From: Chloroflexota bacterium
Lineage (GTDB): Bacteria; Chloroflexota; Dehalococcoidia; Lucifugimonadales; JACPCL1
Direction: 5' to 3'
Assembly (NCBI GenBank): GCA_016210395.1
Contig: JACQUI010000158.1
Location: 1-7,980, forward strand
DNA length: 7,980 nt
In this document: piece by piece, positions 1-6,191 of the stretch
Layout of the letters: every line of letters starts with the position of its first letter
Numbering within the stretch: the first letter of the stretch is position 1
Made by a program: the position numbers and the translations under genes
Notes under the pieces: model-generated
Told to the model about the DNA's origin: nothing
The model's database searches: none
What the model saw: only the letters and a program-made list of their open reading frames with translations

Positions 1-276
1 CTTGATGCCGGCGTCGGCGGCCTCCAGGATGGCGTCGGGTGCGCTGGGCGCAGGCACGAAGATGATGGAGGCGTTGGCGCCGGTCTTGGCCACGGCCTCC
101 TCCACCTCGTCGAAGACGGGCACGCGGTCCTGGAAGGTCTGGCCCCCTCTGCCGGGGGTCGCGCCTGCGACGACGTTGGTGCCGAAGGCCAGCATCTGGG
201 CGGTGTGGAACTGGCCCTGCGAGCCGGTGAGGCCCTGCACCAGGAGCCGGGTGTCTCTGTTGACCAGGATGCTCAT
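1..276 (-). CDS. sucD: Succinyl-CoA ligase (ADP/GDP-forming) alpha subunit, N-terminal part, cut by window edge
   Basis: This is the first 92 codons of the alpha subunit of succinyl-CoA synthetase, which with SucC interconverts succinyl-CoA and succinate with NTP formation in the TCA cycle (cytoplasm). The N-terminus MSILVNRDTRLLVQGLTGSQ, the CoA-binding Rossmann loop around residues 13-25 (GLTGSQGQFHT) and the VVAGATPGRGGQTF segment at 35-48 are diagnostic of the family. The catalytic phosphohistidine would lie beyond the left edge. ATG at 276 is the natural family start; the only purine-rich ribosome site is GAGG at 291-288, rather far (11 nt) from it. sucC is upstream on the same strand but about 3 kb away, with a helicase gene between, instead of the usual tight sucCD arrangement. 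The leader contains a hairpin and a partial copy of the gene's own first codons (listed separately). Confidence 0.95.
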   Translation of the reverse strand, partial: MSILVNRDTRLLVQGLTGSQGQFHTAQMLAFGTNVVAGATPGRGGQTFQDRVPVFDEVEEAVAKTGANASIIFVPAPSAPDAILEAADAGIK

Positions 277-326
277 GGAGGGCTATACCTCACTGCGTAC
301 GACGCTACTCTCTGTTGACCGCAGGA
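254..326. repeat. Short direct repeat: start of sucD partly copied in its own leader
   Basis: Bases 254-265 (inside sucD codons 4-8) are repeated exactly at 309-320 in the sucD leader (tctctgttgacc). The match resumes as agga at 266-269 and 323-326, after a 2-base insertion in the leader copy. In total 16 bases match over two blocks, 55 bases apart. It is seen directly; its meaning (duplication scar or chance) is unknown. Confidence 0.6.
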
Positions 327-336
327 CTGTTCCGCT

Positions 337-362
337 GCCCCAGCCGCGTGGGTGGCTGGGGC
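337..362 (-). promoter_or_regulatory. 9-bp GC-rich stem-loop in the sucD leader
   Basis: gccccagcc at 337-345 and ggctggggc at 354-362 are perfect inverted repeats with an 8-base loop. A second, weaker stem (ccct 366-369 with aggg 373-376, plus gcg/cgc outer pairs) overlaps its edge at 361-379, so the two could compete. No T-run follows on the minus strand, so this is not a standard intrinsic terminator. It lies between the helicase-nuclease stop and sucD and could protect or pause the transcript; that role is inference. Confidence 0.4.
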
Positions 363-422
363 GCACCCTAGCAGGGCGCTGAAAAACTCCTCCGACCTCC
401 CCCTACTACCCCCCCTTTCCTA

Positions 423-436
423 CGCTCCGCTCAAGG
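423..436. repeat. Left copy of 14-bp imperfect direct repeat flanking the inserted segment
   Basis: cgctccgctcaagg here matches cgcttcgctcaagg at 3195-3208 at 13 of 14 positions, in the same orientation. It sits where the GC-rich sucD leader gives way to the lower-GC helicase segment. It may be a target-site duplication or recombination site, but the motif is short and low in complexity. Confidence 0.4.
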
Positions 437-487
437 ACACATAGTTAAGGCAAACTTCTGAATACAGTTCCACTTTCTCCTCCACCC

Positions 488-3070
488 TCATTTGACTTCA
501 GATAGAGTGCCTATTGGCACAGAACTAATTAGGCGAAGGATAGACCCAGGGTCCAAGCCTAACTGAGCAAGCCTTTGTGAGATAATCTCTCGCATCTCTT
601 CGGACGGCCTGTCGGTTGCTGCTGCTCTCAATCCTCTAATTGCATCACAAACCTCTCGTGCCAATTTTCTCATCGCTGCGGGATCGATTGCATACAGGTT
701 TTCGCGGACTGGCCGGGAGTCGAATGAAACCCGCTGTCGAGAAGATATTATGACTCCATTAAGCGGACAAGAAGCTGGCGGGCCTAGGTTGGTCTTAACC
801 CAGGCGAGATGGCCCTGCGTTTCTCTGCACCATGACAACGAAATCGGCCCTTCGGCAGATTCTTGGGTCTTAGCTTCAAAGGCAAGTATCATGGTGTCTC
901 CGAGCCACCAAACCCCATCAGGTTCACCGGCAGATTGTGCCCGCCGCGCGCCAAATCCAAGCCAACAACCCAAGAGTTCGAGGCCCTGATGAAATGACTG
1001 GGGAACATTTGAGTCGATAAGGCGTAGCATGTCGCTCATTTGCTCCTCAAATGCGCTCCCGATGATTCCAACTTCGCCTAAACGCTTCTCGATTTGCTCC
1101 GCAGTCAATTCGGATTCAGCACCAGTGGCAATTTGCCTGTCCTGACCTAAAGTCCGAAACCATGCAATAGCAGGTGCTGCCGCGGAAGCTCGGCCAAATA
1201 ATTCCCTTGCCACGTCGCCATATTGTGTCTTGCCAGTTTGTCTTTCCGCCAAAAAGGCAGCATTGCCTGCCAAGTAGTACCACCAAGCCCGGTATGGCGC
1301 CAGTTTGACACCTTCCAAGTGGTCACAGCACTCACGAGCCTTTTGGAGGGCAACTTCGTAGCTTTCGTTCCAAATAGCATACCCGTAGTCTAGTTCTTTG
1401 GCCACGGTGTTCAAGAGCACAGCGGCAGTAGGATCACTCTGCCGCGTAAGTTTGTCCCTAAGTTCCCTGATCCACCCATCGGCTTGTTCCCATCCGGGTT
1501 CCTTGGTCATAAAAGCCTTGGCAATTTTCTCCAGGTCTTCTGGGAATCCGACCTTTGAGGCTTCGCGCGCGTATTCAAATTCAGCCTGAAGCTCAGGGTG
1601 AAGACCTGAAATGAATTCCGCCTTGATACAATTGTCTAGACAATGATCGCCGTAGACAAGTATTACTGCATGGTCAGTCGCCCCGCGTGTGCAACGCCCG
1701 AGGCCCTGAGTTACACGCGTCTGAATGCGATCGCGCAATACTGAATGGGCTCCTAAACGTGAGAATAGGAACTTTTCCTGCGGACTTGTAGCGGATGGCA
1801 ATCCATTAATGATCTCCAAATTGCAGGCAGTTCCGGGAAGGTCAAGGCCATCGTAACGACCTTGAAGGAGAAGGATGGCCTCAGTCTCTGAGGTGAAGGG
1901 CTCCAACGATTCCTCTATTGAACTCGCGGTAAGCAGCTTATGTTGGGGCAGTGATCTTGCAATGGTCTCGTGCATTTTCTCTGCAGAGACGCCGTCGGGA
2001 GTGAGCACCAATGTCCGACTGGATTCCCGCATGACATTCAAAACAGCTCTTTCAGCTGCTTTAGGTGGCAGCGTCATTTCGGGGAACAAAATGAACCTTC
2101 GGCCTGAACCTTGCTTGTCCCAACCTAATGGCGCAGGAATACGGTTGATACCCTTAATGCCGGTAAATCCTTCCAAATCGCCATTTGCACCAAGCGTAGC
2201 TGATATGAAGAGGCGCTGTTTCGCACCCGCAACGGCTTGTAGAGTGAGGGTGGGGGGAACCAGGGGTCTGATTGATATTAATGGCCAGGTCAAATAAACA
2301 TTGCAGGCAGCAAGATGCCCTCGGATGTTTTGCCAGGCGTAGCTGAGTTTGGAAGGAAGTTTACTGTCGAAGTAGTCTGTAACAGGTTCGCGCCTACTGA
2401 AAAAAACTGGTGATGGCAGTTTGTCGACAGTGCCTCTGGTCATGGGATCATCGTTCTTCCTCAAGTTGTAGAGCAGCCATGACGGTAGCTTGTCGCGAAA
2501 CAACTCAAGGAAACCAAAGTAGAGGTCTTTGTCCTCGAACCTGTTTATGTTGACGGTCCATGGGCTAGATACGTACTGATCGGCAGCGTGGGCATCGTCG
2601 AAGATCAGTACGTTTGCATCATTGATTCTGGGGTTGTTGTTAAAAATTGCCGAGTAAGTCGTCACAGCTATCGCTTCACCCGAAGCATACGCACTATAGT
2701 GTTTAGGGTCATAATCTGCCTGTGGTCCAACCAAGACGTTTGTCGGAATACCGTAGGTAACTGAGGACAGGGAATTAACTTGGTAGGCCAATTGTCGGGT
2801 CGGACACAGATATGCGATCCGCTCGCCGTATGCCTGGCGCCTGTATTCACCTATGAGAAGAGCTATCAACGTCTTCCCGGTTCCTGTGGGGAGTTCGAAT
2901 GCAACGTCCTGAGAATGTTGAAAGCTTGTATGCCAACTCCTCAGAACGTCAGCCTGATGGGACCACAAGTGAGGTATCTTCCGGCTCGAGAGGCTTCGAA
3001 ATAGCGACTCCGGATCACTTGGCTTCGATACGTGTCTGGCAGGAACAGGGAACTTGAAGCCACTGGACAT
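488..3070 (-). CDS. SF2 helicase with C-terminal PD-(D/E)XK nuclease-like domain
   Basis: The protein has 860 residues. Visible helicase motifs are a Q-motif-like HLWSHQADVLRSW (34-46), Walker A PTGTGKT (61-67), motif Ia CPTRQLAYQ (89-97), Walker B/II as DDAH (158-161), motif III SAT (290-292), motif V GRYDGLDLPG (404-413) and motif VI QGLGRCTRG (455-463). Motifs V and VI resemble XPD/DinG-type helicases, but no four-cysteine Fe-S cluster lies between motifs I and II. Residues 500-665 are mostly helical and may include TPR-like repeats. Residues about 670-815 look like a restriction-endonuclease fold: E698, LGF at 704-706, P717-D718 and the E732-A-K734 triad. I infer ATP-driven nucleic-acid translocation coupled to cleavage. 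ATG at 3070 has GAGG 8 bases upstream. Codon use and GC are unlike sucC, suggesting transfer. No partner gene is adjacent. Helicase call is strong, nuclease call moderate, biological role unproven. Confidence 0.88.
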   Translation of the reverse strand: MSSGFKFPVPARHVSKPSDPESLFRSLSSRKIPHLWSHQADVLRSWHTSFQHSQDVAFELPTGTGKTLIALLIGEYRRQAYGERIAYLCPTRQLAYQVNSLSSVTYGIPTNVLVGPQADYDPKHYSAYASGEAIAVTTYSAIFNNNPRINDANVLIFDDAHAADQYVSSPWTVNINRFEDKDLYFGFLELFRDKLPSWLLYNLRKNDDPMTRGTVDKLPSPVFFSRREPVTDYFDSKLPSKLSYAWQNIRGHLAACNVYLTWPLISIRPLVPPTLTLQAVAGAKQRLFISATLGANGDLEGFTGIKGINRIPAPLGWDKQGSGRRFILFPEMTLPPKAAERAVLNVMRESSRTLVLTPDGVSAEKMHETIARSLPQHKLLTASSIEESLEPFTSETEAILLLQGRYDGLDLPGTACNLEIINGLPSATSPQEKFLFSRLGAHSVLRDRIQTRVTQGLGRCTRGATDHAVILVYGDHCLDNCIKAEFISGLHPELQAEFEYAREASKVGFPEDLEKIAKAFMTKEPGWEQADGWIRELRDKLTRQSDPTAAVLLNTVAKELDYGYAIWNESYEVALQKARECCDHLEGVKLAPYRAWWYYLAGNAAFLAERQTGKTQYGDVARELFGRASAAAPAIAWFRTLGQDRQIATGAESELTAEQIEKRLGEVGIIGSAFEEQMSDMLRLIDSNVPQSFHQGLELLGCWLGFGARRAQSAGEPDGVWWLGDTMILAFEAKTQESAEGPISLSWCRETQGHLAWVKTNLGPPASCPLNGVIISSRQRVSFDSRPVRENLYAIDPAAMRKLAREVCDAIRGLRAAATDRPSEEMREIISQRLAQLGLDPGSILRLISSVPIGTLSEVK

Positions 3071-3194
3071 TTGTAGTACCTCACACTTGGAACGAATTGG
3101 AAACCTGGCAGGGTGCAGAGAAACTCGTTGTGAATTTGCGAGCTCTTGTCAAATCTGGTGTGGACAATCATCGCTAATGTCGCCTAGGCAGCGC

Positions 3195-3208
3195 CGCTTC
3201 GCTCAAGG
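3195..3208. repeat. Right copy of 14-bp imperfect direct repeat flanking the inserted segment
   Basis: cgcttcgctcaagg matches 423-436 at 13 of 14 bases, in direct orientation. GC-rich sequence resumes immediately after it on the sucC side. An 8-bp perfect palindrome (gcctaggc, 3182-3189) lies just inside the segment. Confidence 0.4.
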
Positions 3209-3217
3209 GCGGGTTAC

Positions 3218-3256
3218 GGGGCTTCGCCCCTCTGCATTCCCCTTTTTTTCTTTTTC
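3218..3256. other. Small hairpin and polypyrimidine tract downstream of sucC
   Basis: ggggc (3218-3222) and gcccc (3226-3230) form a 5-bp stem with a 3-base loop. The + strand then runs through a C/T-only tract at about 3237-3256, which reads as a purine tract on the sucC transcript immediately after its stop. On the minus strand the order (A-rich tract, then hairpin) is wrong for an intrinsic terminator of sucC, so read-through into the helicase gene is possible. Confidence 0.4.
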
Positions 3257-3265
3257 CCGCACCCC

Positions 3266-4432
3266 CTACCGCGCCCGCACCGCCGCCCCCTTCAGCGCCT
3301 CGATGGCCTCAAGGAGGGTATCGGCGAAGCGGACGTTGAGGCCGGAGGCGCGGAAGAGGGCTTTGCCTTCCTCCAGGTTGGTGCCCAGGAGCCGCACGAC
3401 GAAGGGGACGTTGCGCTGCCCGGGGGAGACTGCCTGGATGATGCCGCGGGCGATGTCGTCGCAGCGGGCGATGCCGCCGAAGATGTTGACCAGCACCCGC
3501 TTCACCGAGGGGTCTTCCAGCAAGATGCTCATGGCCTTTGCAACACGCTCGGCGTCCCCTGCGCCGCCCACGTCCAGGAAGTTGGCAGGTTCAAGGCCCG
3601 CAGCCTTGATGGCGTCCATAGTGGCCATGGCCATGCCCGCGCCGTTCATCAGGCAGCCAACGTCGCCGTCGAGCTTCACGTAGGCGATGCCCGCCCGGCC
3701 CGCTTTCGCCTCCAGGGGGTCGAGCTGGTCCCAGTCGCGCAGCGCGGCAAGGTCCTCGTGGCGGAACAGGGCGTCGTCGTCCACGCTGATCTTGGCGTCG
3801 AGCACCACCGGCCGGCCATCCTTCGTGATGACCAGCGGGTTGATCTCCACGAGAGAACAGTCCTTGGCGATGAACACCTCGTACATCGCCACCATCTGGC
3901 GGGCCAGGGAGCGGGCCATGAGGGCGGGAAGGCCCATGTCCACGGCCAGGCGGCGACCCTGAAACCCCTGGAAGCCCACGACGGGGTCAACCACCTGGCG
4001 AAGGACCAGCTCCGGGTGCTCCTGCGCGACCGTCTCGATGTTCACGCCGCCGGCCCTGCTGGCTATGACGACCACCGACTCCACGCCGCCGTCTATGAGC
4101 ACGCCCAGGTAGAGCTCCCGCTCGATCTCCAGCGTCTCCTCCACAAGGACGCGGTGCACCGGCGCGCCGCCCGGGCCGGTCTGGGGCGTCACCAGGCGGG
4201 TGCCAAGGAGGGAGGCCGCAGCCGCCTCAGCTTCTTCCGGCGTCTGCACCATGCGGATGCCGCCTGCCTTGCCGCGCCCGCCGGCGTACACCTGCGCCTT
4301 CACGACGCACGGCCTGCCCAGGCGCTCGGCCACCTGGCGGGCCTCGGCAGGGGTCGCGGCCAGCCCCCCGCGCGGCACAAGCATGCCGTACATGGAAAGG
4401 AGCGCCTTGGCCTGGTACTCGTGCAGCTTCAT
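3266..4432 (-). CDS. sucC: Succinyl-CoA ligase (ADP/GDP-forming) beta subunit
   Basis: This is the complete 388-residue beta subunit of succinyl-CoA synthetase, the nucleotide-binding partner of SucD in the TCA cycle, of the usual family length. The N-terminal ATP-grasp half begins MKLHEYQAKALL and carries the glycine-rich GGRGKAGG loop (51-58) and the metal-binding EINPL segment (197-201) with D212. The C-terminal ligase-CoA half shows NGAGMAMATMD (263-273), FLDVGGAGD (285-293) and NIFGGIARCD (316-325). The frame is open to a start at 4477, but ATG at 4432 is chosen because it gives the family N-terminus and follows a GGGAGAGG ribosome site at 4442-4435. tRNA-Ser is 119 bases upstream on the same strand. 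The expected next gene, sucD, is displaced by the helicase-nuclease segment. ATP versus GTP preference cannot be read with confidence. Confidence 0.97.
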   Translation of the reverse strand: MKLHEYQAKALLSMYGMLVPRGGLAATPAEARQVAERLGRPCVVKAQVYAGGRGKAGGIRMVQTPEEAEAAAASLLGTRLVTPQTGPGGAPVHRVLVEETLEIERELYLGVLIDGGVESVVVIASRAGGVNIETVAQEHPELVLRQVVDPVVGFQGFQGRRLAVDMGLPALMARSLARQMVAMYEVFIAKDCSLVEINPLVITKDGRPVVLDAKISVDDDALFRHEDLAALRDWDQLDPLEAKAGRAGIAYVKLDGDVGCLMNGAGMAMATMDAIKAAGLEPANFLDVGGAGDAERVAKAMSILLEDPSVKRVLVNIFGGIARCDDIARGIIQAVSPGQRNVPFVVRLLGTNLEEGKALFRASGLNVRFADTLLEAIEALKGAAVRAR

Positions 4433-4447
4433 GACCTCTCCCCTGTA

Positions 4448-4472
4448 CCCCCTCTCCGTCGCGGCGAGGGGG
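4448..4472 (-). promoter_or_regulatory. Stem-loop just upstream of the sucC ribosome site
   Basis: ccccctc (4448-4454) and gaggggg (4466-4472) form a 7-bp stem, with a possible inner ccg/cgg stem (4456-4458 with 4462-4464). It lies 5 bases upstream of the sucC ribosome site, where it could affect translation. It also resembles the GC-rich palindromic intergenic repeats found in many environmental genomes. A second small inverted repeat, ggata/tatcc, is at 4490-4504. No regulator can be named. Confidence 0.35.
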
Positions 4473-4551
4473 GGCAAAGCGCGGTCGCAGGATAGGGGCT
4501 ATCCCGAGTCCCCCTGGTGGGGAGCCGGTCACAGACGCAATGCTGGGCTGG

Positions 4552-4642
4552 TGGCGGAGGGGATGGGATTCGAACCCATGAACACGTCTAAGGTGTTACC
4601 TGTTTTCAAGACAGGCGCAATAGACCGCTCTGCCACCCCTCC
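4552..4642 (-). tRNA. tRNA-Ser(UGA), CCA end encoded
   Basis: On the minus strand the gene starts with acceptor GGAGGGG (4642-4636), which pairs with CCCCTCC (4562-4556), followed by discriminator G (4555) and a genomically encoded CCA (4554-4552). The anticodon stem CCTGT/ACAGG encloses loop CTTGAAA, giving anticodon UGA (4608-4606), which reads serine UCA. A long variable arm (AACAC pairing with GTGTT) is the class II hallmark of tRNA-Ser. The T arm ATGGG-TTCGAAT-CCCAT is perfect. Length is 91 bases with CCA. It is co-oriented with sucC. Confidence 0.97.
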
Positions 4643-4657
4643 GGGAGGCGAAGACAT

Positions 4658-4719
4658 GCGGGCAAGCGGGCAAACGAGCAAAGGGCGTACGGACGTATGG
4701 GCAAACCAGCAATGCCCGC
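4658..4719. repeat. Cluster of short repeats upstream of tRNA-Ser
   Basis: An 8-mer gcgggcaa occurs twice in tandem at 4658-4673. A 14-mer gggcaaacgagcaa (4668-4681) recurs with one change at 4699-4712. gcgggca (4658-4664) is inverted as tgcccgc at 4713-4719. The cluster lies between the divergent tRNA-Ser and SnoaL-like genes, where the promoters of both should be. Too short and irregular for a CRISPR array. Confidence 0.5.
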
Positions 4720-4873
4720 TTGTCAGCTATGATAGCGCACGGATGGAAAGGGGGGCAAATGGAAAGAGCGATGGGCCTGGGGCGATCCCATCCCTGGATC
4801 AGACTCCAGTTCTAGAGCGCATGTCCTGTTGGCGCGCGCCTCCCCAGCGATACCCTGGCAGCCAGTTGAAGCG

Positions 4874-4880
4874 AGGAGGT
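4874..4880 (+). promoter_or_regulatory. Strong Shine-Dalgarno that fixes the SnoaL-like gene start
   Basis: aggaggt lies five bases before ATG 4886. It decides in favour of this start over the upstream in-frame TTG at 4829, which has no such site and would add 19 residues unlike the family. Confidence 0.8.
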
Positions 4881-4885
4881 GGAAC

Positions 4886-5329
4886 ATGAGCGTTGAGGAA
4901 GTGAAGCGTATTGACGAGCAGGGGCTTGCCGCCTGGAACAGCCACAACATTGACGCATTCATCGCGCTGTGCGCCGACACCATCGTCTGGTACGACGTCA
5001 ATCTCCCTCAGCCAATCAAGGGTAAGGAGGGCGTACGCCAGTACATGCAGGGCTGGATGACGGCCTTCCCCGACCTGAAGGTCAGGCGGAAGACGACGGT
5101 CGCGGGTGAGGACACGGTTGCCGTGGAGCTTGAGTTCGAAGGGACACATCGCGGGCCGCTGCAGGGGCCACCTGGGATGCCGGCAATCCAGGCGACTGGC
5201 AAGCGGATCAAGAACCAGGGCGCCTATTTTGGCCGCATCCGTAACGGGAAGATCGTGGAGTTCAGCGCGCATCCCGATGCGGCGGGCCTCATGATGCAGT
5301 TGGGCGTGGTGCCGGCTATGGCAAGGTAG
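4886..5329 (+). CDS. SnoaL-like / ester cyclase family protein
   Basis: The 147-residue protein has the length and pattern of single-domain SnoaL-like (NTF2-fold) proteins. It starts with a helical segment containing WNSHNIDAFIAL (about 17-28) followed by DTIVWYD, then KGKEGVRQYMQGW, FPDL and a beta-rich second half (KTTVAGEDTVAVELEF, GTHRGPL, ATGKRIKNQGAYFGRIRNGKI). The ending VEFSAHPDAAGLMMQLGVVP is typical of proteins annotated as ester cyclase or polyketide-cyclase-like. Members form small soluble barrels that bind hydrophobic or polyketide-like ligands, but most are uncharacterised, and no biosynthetic gene cluster is present here, so substrate and reaction are unknown. It has its own strong ribosome site and appears monocistronic. 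It converges on comF, with a stem-loop between them. Confidence 0.88.
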   Translation: MSVEEVKRIDEQGLAAWNSHNIDAFIALCADTIVWYDVNLPQPIKGKEGVRQYMQGWMTAFPDLKVRRKTTVAGEDTVAVELEFEGTHRGPLQGPPGMPAIQATGKRIKNQGAYFGRIRNGKIVEFSAHPDAAGLMMQLGVVPAMAR

Positions 5330-5362
5330 GTAGGCTGCACGGACATACAGGGAGACTAGAGA

Positions 5363-5390
5363 AGGGAGCGCCGGCAATCCGTCGCTCCCT
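5363..5390. terminator. Stem-loop between convergent SnoaL-like and comF genes
   Basis: agggagcg (5363-5370) and cgctccct (5383-5390) form an 8-bp stem that continues, after a single c/t mismatch, with cgg (5372-5374) and ccg (5379-5381) around a caat loop. On the + strand it is followed by cttcatttgt, moderately T-rich. Its position 33 bases after the SnoaL-like stop and 27 bases from the comF stop fits a bidirectional terminator. The T-tract is weak. Confidence 0.65.
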
Positions 5391-5417
5391 CTTCATTTGT
5401 GTCCTGATGGCGCTCTC

Positions 5418-6140
5418 CTACGCCTCTCTTGCCAGCGTCAGCCCCCAGACCGACGTGGCCCCCGCCTCCCGCAGAGCAATCGCGCACGCCTCAAGCGTCG
5501 CGCCGGTGGTGCACACGTCGTCAATCACCAGCACGCGCTTGCCCTCTACCAGGGCCGCCTCCGCCTCGAAGGCCTTGTCCACGTTCACCCGCCGCTCTTC
5601 GCTGCTGACGCTGCGCGCCTGGGAGTGAGTATTCCGCACGCGCCGCAACGCGCCTGCCTCCACCGGCAGGCCGAGCGGCTGGCTTGCTGCGATCGCCAGC
5701 AGGGCGGATTGGTTGTACCCGCGCTCGCGCTCCTTCTTTGCGTGCAAGGGCACGGGGACAAGAACGTCCGCAGCGAGCCTCTCTTCCAGGTAATACTGGG
5801 CAAGCAGGTCACCCATAGGCTGCGCCACGGCGCGCGCGCCTTGATACTTCAGGGCGTGGACGATGTTGCGTACCGGCCCCTCCATCAGATACGGCGAGCG
5901 GATGCCGTCAATGTCCAGGGGATGCTGCTGGCAGTGGGGGCAGAGGCGGGCCATGCGCTTTTCCGGCTGGGCGCAGAGCCCGCAGTAGGGCTGGCGCAGG
6001 CGGGGCAGGTCCGGCACGCAGGCTGGGCACAGGAAATGGCCATGCCTGCCGCACACGTAGCAGCGCTTGGGGTAGACCAGGTCAACGGCGGCGCCTGCGA
6101 CGCGGGAAGCCGCCTGACCGATGGACGCGGAAAGGCTCAT
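5418..6140 (-). CDS. comF: ComF family protein (phosphoribosyltransferase-like, zinc-finger)
   Basis: This is a complete 240-residue ComF/GntX-family protein. The N-terminus has four CxxC-type pairs likely to bind zinc: C27/C30, C38/C41, C53/C56 and C67/C70. The PRTase half carries ALKYQG (96-101), VPVPLHAKKERERGYNQS (128-145) and the PRPP-binding loop VLVIDDVCTTGAT (203-215). In naturally competent bacteria ComF supports handling of incoming single-stranded DNA; in others the homologue is of uncertain function. The frame is open to 6239, but ATG 6140 is chosen because it is preceded by GGAG at 6153-6150 with 9-base spacing, while the upstream ATG at 6173 has no ribosome site. No other competence genes are visible in the window. 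It is divergent from the HAD gene and convergent with the SnoaL-like gene. Confidence 0.93.
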   Translation of the reverse strand: MSLSASIGQAASRVAGAAVDLVYPKRCYVCGRHGHFLCPACVPDLPRLRQPYCGLCAQPEKRMARLCPHCQQHPLDIDGIRSPYLMEGPVRNIVHALKYQGARAVAQPMGDLLAQYYLEERLAADVLVPVPLHAKKERERGYNQSALLAIAASQPLGLPVEAGALRRVRNTHSQARSVSSEERRVNVDKAFEAEAALVEGKRVLVIDDVCTTGATLEACAIALREAGATSVWGLTLAREA

Positions 6141-6168
6141 TGCCCGAAGCTCCAGAGATTTTGCGATA

Positions 6169-6174
6169 ATCATA
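6169..6174 (-). promoter_or_regulatory. Possible -10 element for comF
   Basis: TATGAT reads on the minus strand about 29 bases upstream of the comF ATG, a near-consensus -10 with room for a start point near 6162 ahead of the GGAG site. No good -35 is visible 16-18 bases upstream, so the call is tentative. Confidence 0.3.
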
Positions 6175-6191
6175 GAGGAAATCTTCTGCCT

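Larger units (their letters stand above)
437..3208. mobile_element. Candidate inserted accessory segment carrying one helicase-nuclease gene
   Basis: The segment lies between sucC and sucD, which are normally neighbours, and is bounded by a 13/14-matching direct repeat (423-436 and 3195-3208). Sampled 60-base lines within it are about 48-50% GC, while the sampled sucC lines are about 55-67%. It contains a single gene with its own ribosome site and short AT-richer flanks. No transposase, integrase or terminal inverted repeat is visible, so the mechanism of insertion is unknown. Removing the segment and one repeat copy would leave a sucC-sucD spacer of about 217 bases. Confidence 0.4.

Noticed and set aside
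380..390. A-run after a hairpin (361-379) as an intrinsic terminator of the helicase gene
   Set aside because: On the minus strand the T-run precedes the hairpin instead of following it, so the order is wrong for a terminator.
1875..2297. 140-codon + frame opposite the helicase gene
   Set aside because: Antisense to the conserved helicase core; no ribosome site or recognisable motif.
488..3070. Assignment to Hachiman HamB or another named defence helicase
   Set aside because: No HamA-like (DUF1837) or other partner gene is adjacent, and the C-terminal nuclease-like domain was not something I could match to a named system by eye.
3124..3152. Promoter for the helicase gene from a perfect TTGACA at 3152-3147
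   Set aside because: At 16-18 bases spacing the -10 positions read like AACGAG, a poor match, so I do not call a promoter.
3758..4495. Long + strand frame (245 codons) opposite sucC
   Set aside because: It is antisense to a complete, highly conserved sucC; its His/Arg/Leu/Ala-rich composition is a by-product of GC-rich codons on the other strand.
4552..4642. tRNA-Ser as the attachment site for the inserted segment
   Set aside because: The low-GC segment starts more than 1.3 kb away, beyond sucC, and no copy of the tRNA 3' end appears at its edges.
4658..4719. CRISPR-like repeat array
   Set aside because: Repeats are 8-14 bases, two copies each, irregularly spaced, with no cas genes in view.
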